Assembly (NCBI RefSeq): GCF_014803385.1
Contig: NZ_JACYFC010000001.1
Coordinates: 826,136-890,135 of the forward strand
DNA length: 64,000 bases
From: Marinomonas colpomeniae
GTDB taxonomy: Bacteria; Pseudomonadota; Gammaproteobacteria; Pseudomonadales; Marinomonadaceae
Direction: 5' to 3'
Under the pieces are notes generated by a model. It was not told where the DNA came from, ran no database searches, and saw only the letters and a program-made list of their open reading frames with translations. The translations under genes were made by a program, and so were the position numbers. Positions 1 through 9,197 of the stretch are shown here, piece after piece (within the stretch, counting starts at the first letter, position 1; every line of letters starts with the position of its first letter).

Positions 1-586
1 TGCAATCGTGCAATGCCTTAGCGACAAGCTCCTTACCGCAGCCTGTTTTTCCGTAAACGATAACGTGAGTGTCCATGCCAGCAAAGGTATGAATTTGTTG
101 TCTGACCCGAATGATTTGTTCATTTTGCCCTATGATTGTTTCTTCTATACCGTGTAAATCACCTAAGTATTGGCTTTGATTGGCGTGTTGAAGCTGAACC
201 TTTCTTAGTTGTATTGCTTTTTCTACCGTCTCAGTTAGTCGATTTGGATCAAAAGGCTTTTCAAGGAAATCAAACGCTCCATCACGTAAGGCGTTGACTG
301 CCGTGTCTATGTCTCCGTGACCTGTAATGAGAATGAAAGGTAGCTCGGGCTCTTTTGCAAGGCATTCATTCATTAAGGTCAAGCCATCGATGGGTGTCAT
401 ACGAATATCACTGACAATGATACAGGGGAGGCCTGTTTTATAATGATCAAGCAGATCTCTGGCGTCTTGAAACTCTTTTACATCGTAATTAGATAGGCGC
501 AACCATTGAGCGGTTGTTGAGCGAACGATGTCATCATCGTCAAGGAGCCAAATTTCAATGTGGTTATTGAGATTGTTGTTTTCCAT
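1..586 (-). CDS. dctD: DctD-like sigma-54-dependent response regulator (partial, C-terminus outside window)
   Basis: I translated this from the minus strand; it begins with ATG at 584-586 and runs off the left edge. Residues 10-125 form a receiver domain with an acidic pocket (LLDDDD) and a likely phospho-acceptor Asp60 in the motif VSDIRM, followed by the conserved Lys in FLEKPF. A linker then leads into the start of an AAA+ sigma-54 activation domain, ending in a Walker A motif (GKTGCGKE) right at the window edge. The kinase gene ends one base upstream, so the two are co-transcribed and probably a cognate pair. By family it would activate sigma-54 promoters for C4-dicarboxylate uptake. The DNA-binding domain cannot be seen, and the substrate assignment is inferred. 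Confidence 0.85.
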   Translation of the reverse strand, partial: MENNNLNNHIEIWLLDDDDIVRSTTAQWLRLSNYDVKEFQDARDLLDHYKTGLPCIIVSDIRMTPIDGLTLMNECLAKEPELPFILITGHGDIDTAVNALRDGAFDFLEKPFDPNRLTETVEKAIQLRKVQLQHANQSQYLGDLHGIEETIIGQNEQIIRVRQQIHTFAGMDTHVIVYGKTGCGKELVAKALHDC

Positions 587-587
587 C

Positions 588-2669
588 TTAAGCCTTCAAT
601 AATGTTAATCGAAAAACTAACTGCGAGGATTCGTTATGGCTCGCCTTAAGTGTTCCATTCATGTCTTTTGCCAAGTTAGCACTAATTGCCATTCCAAGCC
701 CTAAGCCTTTGCCAATTGGCTTTGTAGTAAAGAAGGGTTCGAAAATATGAGGTAATTTACTTTTTTCTATTCCTGGGCCGTTGTCTTGATAGCTTATAAT
801 GATCTCTTTATCATGCTCTTGTAAGGAAATTTGAATGCAAGGTGTAATCTTTAATTCATAACAAGCTTGCACAGAATTACTAATTAAGTTTGAAAATATT
901 CTTTCCAATCTAGTCGGTTCAGCAATGACTTGATCTAAATTATTGAGTTTTATTTCCCAGCTTATTCCTTGTACTTCTTCACCTAGGCTTTCAATTGCTC
1001 GCTGTACAGATTCTTTTACTGAGGTTGGAGCAAGTTTTTCAGGTCTTCTATAAGCAAGTACTTTTAGCTCGCTTGTTAGATCTTGCATTCTAACAACAAG
1101 AGAAGCTAGATCATTCAGGACTTTAAGAGCTTGCTCCGAGTCTTGTCGTTTTAATAAAAGTTCGGCGGTATAAGCTAGAGTCTTAATTCCTGTTAAAGGC
1201 TGGTTTAGTTCATGAGCGATAGCGGTGGACATTTGGCCTATAGCGGCTAATTTCTCTGTTCGTAATAACTCTTTTTGAGCGGCTTCTAAGGCTTGTGTTC
1301 TTTCTAATACACGTTCTTCTAGCAAGCTGTTTGCTTCAAGTAAATTGAGTTCTGCTTTTTTACGTTTACTAATGTCGATTAACGTGACTAGGTAACCTTG
1401 TGACCCGGTCCATTCCAATGAAGATACAGACAATAAGGCAGGAAAGGTTTTGCCATTTTCTTTTTTGAGGCGCACTTCTTGCTCAAGTAAATTCGCAGCG
1501 ATAATACCACTTTCAACATCTTCTGCTTGTAGAGTGTTGATAACAGATAAAGCATTTTGATTTTCAGGGCAGGGAGGCAAGAATTCTGACAAATAATGTG
1601 AGTTGAGTTTTGTGTTTTGTCCGAAATAACGTAATCCCATTGGGTTTACAAAAGAAATTTCACCACGTTTAGTCAGCTGTAATAATCCAACATGCGTATT
1701 CTCAATTAATATTCGTTGTTGCTGGTTACTACTGGCTATAAGATTTTCATTTTCTAGTTTTGTCGCGATTTTTAAGGCTCGTTCACGACGATACAGCCAG
1801 AAAAGAAAGATTAAAGCCGCTATGCCTAAACTAATAAATGCAATGTTTTGAGCTTTCTTCTGTAGATTTTTCAAATTTGATAAGTAGTGTATTTTCCACT
1901 TTAAATCGTCCAGCGTGACATCTTGTAACAAATAGCTTTCGCCATTTAAGTTGCTGATTTTGGAGCGTGTGTGGTTTAGGAATTGAACGTCTGTATTTTT
2001 TTCAAACCAATTTTTTTCGAGAGCACGGTTTAATTTATTAGCCAAAAAAATGAGGTTGTTTTGGTCCGTCATGACAACTAAATCATCTAGTAGATTCCAT
2101 CGCTCAATCAAGTTACTTACATTGATTCTGACCGCAACAGCACCAACAAGTCCTTTTGAAGTGTATACAGGCGCTAAAACAAGATGGGACGATTTGTAAT
2201 TGGTCGGGTTATAGCCAGAGACGAGTATATATTCTCCTTGCTGTTCTTTTAATATATTGCTTAAGATCTTTTTATCAAAATAGTCATCTAAATTGAAATT
2301 AGGTGATTGCTCACTAGAAACCAGAAGATCACCTTTATTGGATAGAATGAACCAATCTTGTGTTTTGGAAACGTGCGTAAGGTCTTCTAAATGCCTTTGT
2401 AGACGTTGTGTGAGCTCTGGATTTTCTTGGTTTTTCATAAAAGCCAACAATGTCGAGTTGTCGGCAAGTGCATAAGGAAGGATATGGTAGTTTTTCAACT
2501 CATTTCGAAGTTCAATTACGTAATCTAATAATTGGTCTTGACCCTCTGAATGTTTATCGATAATCAATACTTGGTAAGCAATGGTATTTACACCAAAAAA
2601 TAAAAAAGTGAGTATGGCGCCGCCAAGGGAAAGGAAAAATAATCGGTGTTTACGGAATTGTGAAATCAA
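588..2669 (-). CDS. dctB: DctB-like membrane sensor histidine kinase with extra PAS domain
   Basis: This 693-residue kinase has an N-terminal membrane segment (about residues 10-32), a long extracytoplasmic region of the double-Cache type, a second membrane segment (about 272-293), a PAS domain (about 320-435), a HisKA domain with phospho-acceptor His486 in AHELNQP, and an HATPase domain with GLGLGMAI near the end. The layout matches DctB-family C4-dicarboxylate sensors, though DctB commonly lacks such a clear internal PAS domain. It lies one base before the DctD-like regulator and 47 bases after an AEC permease gene. Family knowledge says the periplasmic Cache domain binds succinate, malate or fumarate; the actual ligand here is not shown by the sequence. 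Confidence 0.85.
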   Translation of the reverse strand: MISQFRKHRLFFLSLGGAILTFLFFGVNTIAYQVLIIDKHSEGQDQLLDYVIELRNELKNYHILPYALADNSTLLAFMKNQENPELTQRLQRHLEDLTHVSKTQDWFILSNKGDLLVSSEQSPNFNLDDYFDKKILSNILKEQQGEYILVSGYNPTNYKSSHLVLAPVYTSKGLVGAVAVRINVSNLIERWNLLDDLVVMTDQNNLIFLANKLNRALEKNWFEKNTDVQFLNHTRSKISNLNGESYLLQDVTLDDLKWKIHYLSNLKNLQKKAQNIAFISLGIAALIFLFWLYRRERALKIATKLENENLIASSNQQQRILIENTHVGLLQLTKRGEISFVNPMGLRYFGQNTKLNSHYLSEFLPPCPENQNALSVINTLQAEDVESGIIAANLLEQEVRLKKENGKTFPALLSVSSLEWTGSQGYLVTLIDISKRKKAELNLLEANSLLEERVLERTQALEAAQKELLRTEKLAAIGQMSTAIAHELNQPLTGIKTLAYTAELLLKRQDSEQALKVLNDLASLVVRMQDLTSELKVLAYRRPEKLAPTSVKESVQRAIESLGEEVQGISWEIKLNNLDQVIAEPTRLERIFSNLISNSVQACYELKITPCIQISLQEHDKEIIISYQDNGPGIEKSKLPHIFEPFFTTKPIGKGLGLGMAISANLAKDMNGTLKASHNESSQLVFRLTLLKA

Positions 2670-2716
2670 AGAGTCGTGCTACCCTTTAGTATATTAATCT
2701 GATGGTTTGAGAGTAA

Positions 2717-3667
2717 TCAGATTAAGTGTAAGCTTTTCAATAAAGTAACGCCAATGCTGGTCGTAACTAATGACGCAACTGTGGTTATAACTATCACGTT
2801 TGCGGCTAATGAAGAGTTGCCATTCATTGCACGAACCATGATGTAGCTGGCTGATGCCGTTGGCGCAGAAGACATAAGGAAAAGTACACCTAGTTCCATC
2901 CCTCGATAGCCAAGTAAATAACCACCAAAAGTTAATAGGAATGGAATAAAAGCCAGTTTTGCTATTGAAGCAATTAATGCTCCAGATAAACCATTTTTTA
3001 TAGAGCTAAAGCTTAATGATGCACCTGCGCACAATAGAGCTAATGGCAGTGTCATTTGTGCGAAGTAGTCGCCAGCTTTATAAATAGTAGTAGGAAGCTT
3101 GAGGCCTGTTATTGAAATAATAAAAGCAGCTAATATGGCAATAATAAGGGGATTTTTAGCAATACCTTTTAGTATGCCAATTGTATTTATATTACCCCCC
3201 AAGCCGCGGCTTAAACCAATGACAGATAATATATTAAATAAGATAGTGACGCCGCCTAGATAGACAGAAGCGACAGCATAAACATCATTGCCATAAGCAT
3301 TTACACAATAAGCTAGACCAATGATGCCCATATTTGATCGAAATGCGCCTTGTATTAAAACGGCACGCTCTGCTTTATCTTGTATCCAAAATGGCATAAT
3401 CAATTCTAGTGCAATGTAGGTAATAATGACGGCTGCCATGGCATAAATTACCAGAGAGAAGTCTGTATTACTGCTTACATTTGTTCTAGATATACTGATA
3501 AAAAGTAATGCAGGGAGCGTGACGTTGAATACCAGTTTAGACGCTGTATCAATGAAGTTATCATTGATCAGTCTAATTCGGTATAGCACAATTCCTAACC
3601 CCAATATTAAAAATATTGGCATAGTGATAGAAAAAGAAAATGCTAATACGTCTAAAAAATTGTTCAC
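2717..3667 (-). CDS. AEC (auxin efflux carrier) family transporter
   Basis: The 316-residue product is almost wholly hydrophobic, with about ten predicted membrane segments in two five-helix halves, and ends in a hydrophobic helix. The opening helix (MPIFLILGLGIVLYR) and the NMGIIGLAYCVNAYG stretch are typical of the AEC family, which includes bacterial malate and malonate permeases. It sits 22 bases after the BaeR-like regulator gene and 47 bases before the DctB-like kinase gene, all on one strand, so it may be in the same transcript. Transport of a dicarboxylate sensed by the neighbouring kinase is a reasonable inference but is not shown. Confidence 0.85.
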   Translation of the reverse strand: MNNFLDVLAFSFSITMPIFLILGLGIVLYRIRLINDNFIDTASKLVFNVTLPALLFISISRTNVSSNTDFSLVIYAMAAVIITYIALELIMPFWIQDKAERAVLIQGAFRSNMGIIGLAYCVNAYGNDVYAVASVYLGGVTILFNILSVIGLSRGLGGNINTIGILKGIAKNPLIIAILAAFIISITGLKLPTTIYKAGDYFAQMTLPLALLCAGASLSFSSIKNGLSGALIASIAKLAFIPFLLTFGGYLLGYRGMELGVLFLMSSAPTASASYIMVRAMNGNSSLAANVIVITTVASLVTTSIGVTLLKSLHLI

Positions 3668-3689
3668 GCCAGTCCCTAATATTTTTTAC

Positions 3690-4367
3690 TTAATCGTTGT
3701 TTTCAAAGCGGTATCCAGCACCATACACAGAATGAATAACATTTAATTCAGGTGCAACGGCGGCAATTTTCTTACGTAGTTTCTTAATGTGGCTATCGAT
3801 AGTGCGGTCACTAACAACGCGGCTATCTGCATAAATGCTTTTCATAATAAGATCACGACCAAAAACACGGCCTGGTTCTTTAATCAAAAGTTGAAGCAGC
3901 TGGAATTCAACCGTTGTTAGATCAATTAACTCGCCTTTATAAGTAGCGCGTAGACGATCAACATCAAGTTCAAAACCATCGCTTCTTGGTGCTTCAGCTT
4001 GGTCTAGCTCTACACGACGTAAGTTAGCTTTTACACGGGCAACAATTTCGCGTGGGCTAAATGGTTTACATACGTAATCATCAGCGCCCATCTCTAAACC
4101 AATAAGACGGTCAATTTCTTCAGCCTTAGCTGTTACCATAATAATTGGAATACCACTAAATTGGCGAACCTGTTTACAGATTTCTATGCCGTCCAACCCT
4201 GGTAGCATAAGATCTAGCAGGACTAAGTCAACTTGGTTGTTTTTAATGTAATCAACCGCGATGTCACCACGATCAAGGTGATGATGCTCGTAACCTGCTT
4301 GGGTTAAATAAGCGGCCATCAACTCTGCTAATTTTGGTTCATCTTCAACAATTAGGACTTTGCTCAT
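3690..4367 (-). CDS. baeR: OmpR-family response regulator, BaeR-like
   Basis: This 225-residue protein has a receiver domain (residues 1-120) with acidic pocket Glu8-Asp9-Glu10, phospho-acceptor Asp52 (LLDLMLPGLDG), Thr in MVTAKA and Lys in CKPFSP, then a winged-helix OmpR/PhoB DNA-binding domain (about 130-222; motifs LTTVEFQLL and DRTIDSHIKKLRKK). The kinase gene is 18 bases upstream, giving the usual kinase-first operon. The opening sequence and the overall length resemble BaeR, the envelope-stress regulator that controls multidrug efflux, but an AdeR-like role would look similar. No obvious efflux pump gene is adjacent. Confidence 0.85.
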   Translation of the reverse strand: MSKVLIVEDEPKLAELMAAYLTQAGYEHHHLDRGDIAVDYIKNNQVDLVLLDLMLPGLDGIEICKQVRQFSGIPIIMVTAKAEEIDRLIGLEMGADDYVCKPFSPREIVARVKANLRRVELDQAEAPRSDGFELDVDRLRATYKGELIDLTTVEFQLLQLLIKEPGRVFGRDLIMKSIYADSRVVSDRTIDSHIKKLRKKIAAVAPELNVIHSVYGAGYRFENND

Positions 4368-4385
4368 AATATTATTTGTTCCGTA

Positions 4386-5795
4386 TTAATTTAAAGGGAA
4401 TTCTATTTTTATTCCTAAACCACCATCTGGAGAATGGTAGGCACCAATGGTGCCTTGGTGTCCGTCTACAATACTCGAGCAAATAGTAAGCCCTAAACCT
4501 CGGCCGCCTGTTGCTCTATTTCTTGAATTTTCAACGCGATAAAATTGCTCAAAAATTCTATTTTTGTCATCTTCACTTACGCCAGGTGCTGAATCTTCAA
4601 AACGAATGACTATTCTCTTATTTTTCACTGAAATAGTAACACTTAATTTCCCTGGTGCATTGGTGTACTTTAATGAGTTATTCATTAAGTTTGAAAAAAG
4701 TTGATACAAACGATCAGAATCCCCCATCGTTTTAATAGGTTTTTGCTGAGAGTATTCAAATGTTAACTCTAGTCCAGCTTCCTTAAAAGGCAATGACATA
4801 GATTTAACCGCTTGCTCTAGAATATCGTTTATTATCACATCTTCCATGTTGTAATTTAAACTGCCTGTGTCATGCATTGATAATTGGTTTAAATCATCAA
4901 TTAGGCGAGCCAAGTGAAGTGTTTCCTGCTGTAAGGATGACAGGCTTTCAGGTGACACTTTTATAATGCCGTCCTGCATTGCTTCAATTTCGCCTCTTAA
5001 TATTGCAACAGGGGTTCTTAACTCATGTGCTGTATCTGCTACCCAGCGTTTTCTTGCTTCTCTTGTGTGCTCTAATGTACTAGCCAAGTTATTAAAGTTA
5101 CAGCTAAGGTCTGCTAACTCGTCCGAGCCTTTTACTGCAATTCTTGTTTCATATTCTCCAGCGGCCAGCTTTTTTGTGGCTCTTTGCATGGAGCAAAGAG
5201 GGCGGCTTAACCATTGAGCCAAAGGCCAGGTTAAAAGAGCTGCAATGGCCAACATAAATGCTGATATAAGCAAAAAAGCTTCACCTTGTTGACGTACAAA
5301 GCGTAACGTTTGATCTTGCACTAGCTCTCTGATGGAGCGTAAACCTACATAGCCCACTATTTTTTTATTAACCGTTACCGCGTGAGTTTCTGCATTTGCA
5401 AAAGGAACCTTGCCAATAATTGATTCATGCTGATTATCGAACAAAAGAAAGCGTTGGCGGTAGTATTGGGATGGATAAATTAAGTCCAAGTTAGGGGTGC
5501 TAGGAGGTGGAATTAAGTCTCGTAAATTTTCCAGTTTGGCTTGGTGCCATTCTTTTTCCATACGACTTTCTTGTACTAAGAAATACCAGTCGTCGTAATA
5601 AATATAAAGATTGGCTGTTCTGTTAGCCATTTGCTCTAAAAAGTCACGGTCACGCTCAGTAGCATAAGATACAAAACCCTTATCGAAGCTCCACTGAAAT
5701 ACCTGCCACATGGAAACAATTAATAAAATATTACTTAAAACAAAAACCGCAAAGAGCTTATGTCGAATTTTTAACCCTTTTGGGATAGTCATCAT
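4386..5795 (-). CDS. baeS: Sensor histidine kinase, BaeS-like
   Basis: The 469-residue kinase has a membrane segment at about 13-34, a periplasmic sensor region containing a CHASE4-like WYFLVQ stretch, a second membrane segment at about 173-193, a HAMP linker, HisKA with His257 (DTAHELRTPVAIL), and an HATPase domain with N, G1 (DSAPGVSEDD) and G2 (GGRGLGLTI) boxes. It is first of a minus-strand series with the regulator 18 bases downstream. A 239-base divergent intergenic region separates it from the acyltransferase gene and must hold promoters for both directions. The BaeS name rests on length, architecture and the RR partner; the signal is unknown. Confidence 0.82.
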   Translation of the reverse strand: MMTIPKGLKIRHKLFAVFVLSNILLIVSMWQVFQWSFDKGFVSYATERDRDFLEQMANRTANLYIYYDDWYFLVQESRMEKEWHQAKLENLRDLIPPPSTPNLDLIYPSQYYRQRFLLFDNQHESIIGKVPFANAETHAVTVNKKIVGYVGLRSIRELVQDQTLRFVRQQGEAFLLISAFMLAIAALLTWPLAQWLSRPLCSMQRATKKLAAGEYETRIAVKGSDELADLSCNFNNLASTLEHTREARKRWVADTAHELRTPVAILRGEIEAMQDGIIKVSPESLSSLQQETLHLARLIDDLNQLSMHDTGSLNYNMEDVIINDILEQAVKSMSLPFKEAGLELTFEYSQQKPIKTMGDSDRLYQLFSNLMNNSLKYTNAPGKLSVTISVKNKRIVIRFEDSAPGVSEDDKNRIFEQFYRVENSRNRATGGRGLGLTICSSIVDGHQGTIGAYHSPDGGLGIKIEFPLN

Positions 5796-6034
5796 TGGGT
5801 TTTAAATCCTGTTTTGTATCCTGCCAACTCACAAAAGCAGGGATTAATTGTTATCGATACTGGCTTTTAAAGCCTTATATATCGAGCTCTTTATATCGTT
5901 AGTCTAATCGTATGTTTACTATACTGTTTTTATAGGAAAGTTGGCTATCTAGATGGCGTGCAAATAATGAGGATTTCCAACTGAGATGTTCCTTGTAGTA
6001 TTATCTGTTAAATTCATACCTTCAGGTTGTTGTT

Positions 6035-6931
6035 ATGTGGTCTTGGTCTTTCCTAAAAGGTGTTTTGTCTTTTTTATTAATTACTTTAAATACTTTAGTT
6101 TGCTTTATACCCGTAATGCTACTTGCTTTATGTAAGTTGATTGTGACATTTTCACCTGTGCGTACCGCTCTTAATATCGCTTTAGATGGTGTTGCGACTA
6201 TTTGGATTGCTATTAATAATATTAATCAGCGTTTTTTTGAACAATCTGTTATCGAAGTGTCGGGGAGTGAGAAACTCTCAACTAAAGAATGGTACATGAT
6301 TACCGCTAATCATCAATCGTGGGTTGATATTCTTATCCTACAGCGCTTATTTAATCAGCGAATTCCTTTTATTAAATTTTTTTTAAAAAAAGAACTTATC
6401 TGGGTGCCATTTATCGGATTAGTTTGGTGGGCATTGGATTTTCCTTTTATGAAACGTTATAGCCAAGCGTTACTTAAAAAGCGACCGGAGTTAAAAGGCA
6501 AAGACATTGAAGCAACAAAGGCTGCCTGTGAAAAATTCCAATACTCTCCTGTCTCCATTATGAACTTCTTGGAGGGGACTCGTTTTACATCCGATAAACA
6601 TCAGCAGCAAAACAATGCTTTTAAGCATTTACTGTCTCCTAAAGCGGGAGGACTGTCCTTCGCTTTAAATGCCATGAATGGAAAATTACGACACTTAATT
6701 GATGTCACTATTGTGTACCCTGATGGCGCACCTCGATTTTTTGATTACCTTTGTGGCAGAGTATCTACTATTAAGGTTCATATTCTTGTCACGCCTATTC
6801 AAGATGATTTATTAGGCGATTATCAAAATGATCCAGAATTTAGAACTTCTTTTCAGCAATGGGTGAATGATTTATGGAAAAAAAAAGATCGTCAAATATC
6901 ATTGATGTTAGGTGTTGATAACGATGACTAA
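6035..6931 (+). CDS. YihG-like 1-acylglycerol-3-phosphate acyltransferase
   Basis: This 298-residue protein starts with a long hydrophobic segment (residues 5-38) and carries the PlsC-family acyltransferase signature: NHQSWVD with His93 and Asp98 as the catalytic HX4D pair, a PFIKFFLKKEL block, and the substrate-binding NFLEGTRFT motif. Length and the tryptophan-rich FIGLVWWALDFPFMKRYS stretch match the YihG/YihG-like subfamily rather than the shorter PlsC. It would acylate lysophosphatidic acid or another lysophospholipid at the inner membrane. It appears monocistronic, with 118 bases to the next gene. The specific acyl-chain preference cannot be read from sequence. Confidence 0.87.
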   Translation: MWSWSFLKGVLSFLLITLNTLVCFIPVMLLALCKLIVTFSPVRTALNIALDGVATIWIAINNINQRFFEQSVIEVSGSEKLSTKEWYMITANHQSWVDILILQRLFNQRIPFIKFFLKKELIWVPFIGLVWWALDFPFMKRYSQALLKKRPELKGKDIEATKAACEKFQYSPVSIMNFLEGTRFTSDKHQQQNNAFKHLLSPKAGGLSFALNAMNGKLRHLIDVTIVYPDGAPRFFDYLCGRVSTIKVHILVTPIQDDLLGDYQNDPEFRTSFQQWVNDLWKKKDRQISLMLGVDNDD

Positions 6932-7049
6932 TAATTTATGAGTATTCTTTTTTTAACTGTATCTTTGCTTTAATCAAAAATTGTATCTTTTCTATTTATC
7001 TGAAATCCTTGATTCTATTACTTCATATAATTTAATTGGAGGATTCTGA

Positions 7050-8219
7050 ATGGATATTTCACATTTATTGACACCACATTCACAGCAAATGGAATCTTCT
7101 TTGGTTCGTGAATTACTTCATTACAGTCAGCAGTCTGATATTTTGTCTTTAGCGGGTGGTTTACCAGATGAAGCTGTCATGCCTGCTTACCCAGCATTAA
7201 ATCTTTTGAACGATAGTCGGCAATACGGAGCAAGTGAGGGAGAGGGTTCTTTACGTAAAAGTATTGTGTCTATTCTTGCTGAACGAGGCTTGGTGTCATC
7301 TGCCGACAATATTCTTGTAACAAATGGCTCTCAACAAGGTTTAGATCTTATTAGTCGTTTGATATTGGATAGTGACTCAACTATTTTAACTGAGCAGCCG
7401 ACCTATCTTGCTGCTTGTCAGGTGTTTAAGTTGCAAGGTGCCCATGTCCAAGATGTAGTATCTGATGAACAAGGAATGTGTATCACTGCACTGCGTGAGG
7501 CAATCGATAAATATCAGCCAAAAGCTGTGTATTTAATTCCAAACTTCCAGAATCCGGCCGGTCATTGTTATAGCTTAGAGCGACGAAAGCAGATTGCAGC
7601 TTTGCTTGATGAAAAAGATATTCTGTTGATTGAAGATGACCCTTATAGAGATCTTTGCTATGAAAACGTAGATCTAACGCCTATTACAACCTTGATCAAG
7701 TCCGCCCCTTGGTTATACATGGGCAGTTTTTCTAAGGTGTTATGGCCTGGGTTACGAGTGGGTTATACGGTATCTTGTGGCGCCTTTACACCGCATTTGA
7801 CTAAGATAAAACAGGCTGCTGATTTGCATACCAATCGTTTAGGTCAAAACATGATTGAGTATTTTTTAGAATCTGGTCAATACCCTGAACATGTAAAAAA
7901 ATTGCGTGTTGTGTACAAAGAAAAATGTGATCGAATGACCGGTGCTTTAAATAAGTATCTGAATGGAGTGGTTGAGTTCACACCTCCCACTGGTGGTATG
8001 TTTTTCTGGGTTAAACTGCCTGAAGGTGTTTCGTCTATGTTGGTCTTAGATGAAGCATTAAAAGAAAAAATATTGGTCTTACCAGGAGTACCTTTCTTTC
8101 CTTGTAAGAATCCTTTGGAGGATTCATATTTACGTTTGAGCTTTGCACGAGTGTCTCCTGCAGAAATCGATCGGGCTATTTCTATTCTATCTAGTGTTAT
8201 TAGGCGCCTGATGCCTTAA
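7050..8219 (+). CDS. PLP-dependent aminotransferase, 2-aminoadipate/LysN-like family
   Basis: A class I/II aminotransferase of 389 residues without an N-terminal HTH domain, so not a MocR regulator. The PLP-binding core is visible: GSQQGLDLISR near the N-terminal third, IPNFQNPAGH for the cofactor pocket, EDDPYRDLCY containing the conserved Asp and Tyr, and the Schiff-base lysine in GSFSKVLWPGLRVGY; the conserved C-terminal Arg is in YLRLSFAR. The family includes 2-aminoadipate aminotransferases and broad aromatic/branched-chain transaminases. A ribosome-binding site (TTGGAGGA) precedes the ATG. A strong terminator follows at once, so this is a single-gene unit. The substrate is not predictable. 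Confidence 0.85.
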   Translation: MDISHLLTPHSQQMESSLVRELLHYSQQSDILSLAGGLPDEAVMPAYPALNLLNDSRQYGASEGEGSLRKSIVSILAERGLVSSADNILVTNGSQQGLDLISRLILDSDSTILTEQPTYLAACQVFKLQGAHVQDVVSDEQGMCITALREAIDKYQPKAVYLIPNFQNPAGHCYSLERRKQIAALLDEKDILLIEDDPYRDLCYENVDLTPITTLIKSAPWLYMGSFSKVLWPGLRVGYTVSCGAFTPHLTKIKQAADLHTNRLGQNMIEYFLESGQYPEHVKKLRVVYKEKCDRMTGALNKYLNGVVEFTPPTGGMFFWVKLPEGVSSMLVLDEALKEKILVLPGVPFFPCKNPLEDSYLRLSFARVSPAEIDRAISILSSVIRRLMP

Positions 8220-8237
8220 TTTAATTTTTAATATCAA

Positions 8238-8275
8238 TAAAAGCACAGCAGGTACTCTCCCTGTTGTGCTTTTTT
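8238..8275 (+). terminator. Intrinsic terminator after the aminotransferase gene
   Basis: A 13-bp stem (AAAGCACAGCAGG at 8240-8252 pairing with 8259-8271, one G-T wobble) with a 6-nt loop is followed by a run of T. It begins about 20 bases after the stop codon. Confidence 0.9.
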
Positions 8276-8384
8276 ATGTGAGTCAGAATAGGTTTTATCG
8301 CATTAATGTGCCGCCAGTAGTTCCTTCTTTTTAGGGGACACGTTAGAATCTTGTTTTTAAGATTGCATAGAATAGGAAAATGTA

Positions 8385-9101
8385 ATGGGCAGAGCCTTTC
8401 AGAACCGTAAAGAGTCCATGGCAAAAACGTCTGATCAAAAAGCCAAGGTTTACAGCAAGTACGGCCGTGAAATTTATGTTTGTGCGAAATCTGGTGGTAT
8501 TGACCCTAATGGTAACTTGACGCTTCGTTCAATGATTGAACGTGCGAAAAAAGACCAAGTGCCAACTCACGTTATCGACAAAGCGATTGATAAGGCGAAA
8601 GGCGGCGGCGGTGAAGATTTTGATACAGCTCGTTATGAAGGTTTTGGTCCTGGTAATACTATGGTGATAATCGACTGTTTGTCTGATAATCCCAACCGTA
8701 CTTTTGGTGACGTGCGTACTTGTTTTAACAAGGTTAAATGCAAAATTGGTGGTCAAGGCAGTGTGAGTCATATGTTTGATCACAGTGCAATTTTTGTGTT
8801 CGCTGGCGATGATGAAGAAACCGTACTTGAAGCCTTAATGATGGCTGACGTCGATGTAACGGACATAGAATTGGAAGACGGTAAAGTAACTGTTTTTGCT
8901 CCGAATACAGATTATGGCAAGGCTAAGTCTGCATTAGTAGAAGCCTTGGGGGAAATTGAATTTGAAGTTGATGAAATTCAATTTGTTGCTCAAAATACGA
9001 CACCAATTGAAGGTGAAAATTTAGAAAAATTCGAATTGTTCTTAGATCTATTGAACGATTTAGATGATGTTCAAAACGTTTATCATGACGCTGAATTCTA
9101 A
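8385..9101 (+). CDS. YebC/PmpR/TACO1-family protein, YeeN-like branch
   Basis: The 238-residue protein has the three-domain YebC/TACO1 fold: N-terminal [15 protein letters not shown], the [14 protein letters not shown] block, [20 protein letters not shown], the [19 protein letters not shown] hinge, and an acidic C-terminal half ending [20 protein letters not shown]. The start MGRAFQNRK rather than MAGHSKWAN places it with E. coli YeeN and not with the RuvC-neighbour YebC. Family members act as translation factors that ease ribosome stalling and some have been described as transcriptional regulators. An AGGAAAA ribosome-binding site precedes the ATG. It is followed by the AAACCCT array and a terminator. 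Confidence 0.92.
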   Translation: MGRAFQNRKESMAKTSDQKAKVYSKYGREIYVCAKSGGIDPNGNLTLRSMIERAKKDQVPTHVIDKAIDKAKGGGGEDFDTARYEGFGPGNTMVIIDCLSDNPNRTFGDVRTCFNKVKCKIGGQGSVSHMFDHSAIFVFAGDDEETVLEALMMADVDVTDIELEDGKVTVFAPNTDYGKAKSALVEALGEIEFEVDEIQFVAQNTTPIEGENLEKFELFLDLLNDLDDVQNVYHDAEF

Positions 9102-9120
9102 GTTTAACTAAGATATAAGA

Positions 9121-9197
9121 AAACCCTAAACCCTAAACCCTAAACCCTAAACCCTAAACCCTAAACCCTAAACCCTAAACCCTAAACCCTAAACCCT
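9121..9197. repeat. Eleven perfect tandem copies of AAACCCT (plant-telomere-type heptamer)
   Basis: Positions 9121-9197 are exactly 77 bases, that is 11 uninterrupted, identical copies of AAACCCT (TTTAGGG on the other strand). This is the same unit as the Arabidopsis-type telomere repeat. It begins 20 bases after the stop codon of the YeeN-like gene, and its last copy forms the 5' arm of the terminator that follows. There is no spacer, so this is not a CRISPR array. Identity of all copies suggests recent expansion by slippage. Confidence 0.97.

Noticed and set aside
9121..9197. CRISPR array or true chromosome end at the AAACCCT repeat
   Set aside because: The 7-base copies have no spacers, so not CRISPR. 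The array is flanked on both sides by continuous genes and ends in a working terminator, so it is not a telomere of a linear replicon.
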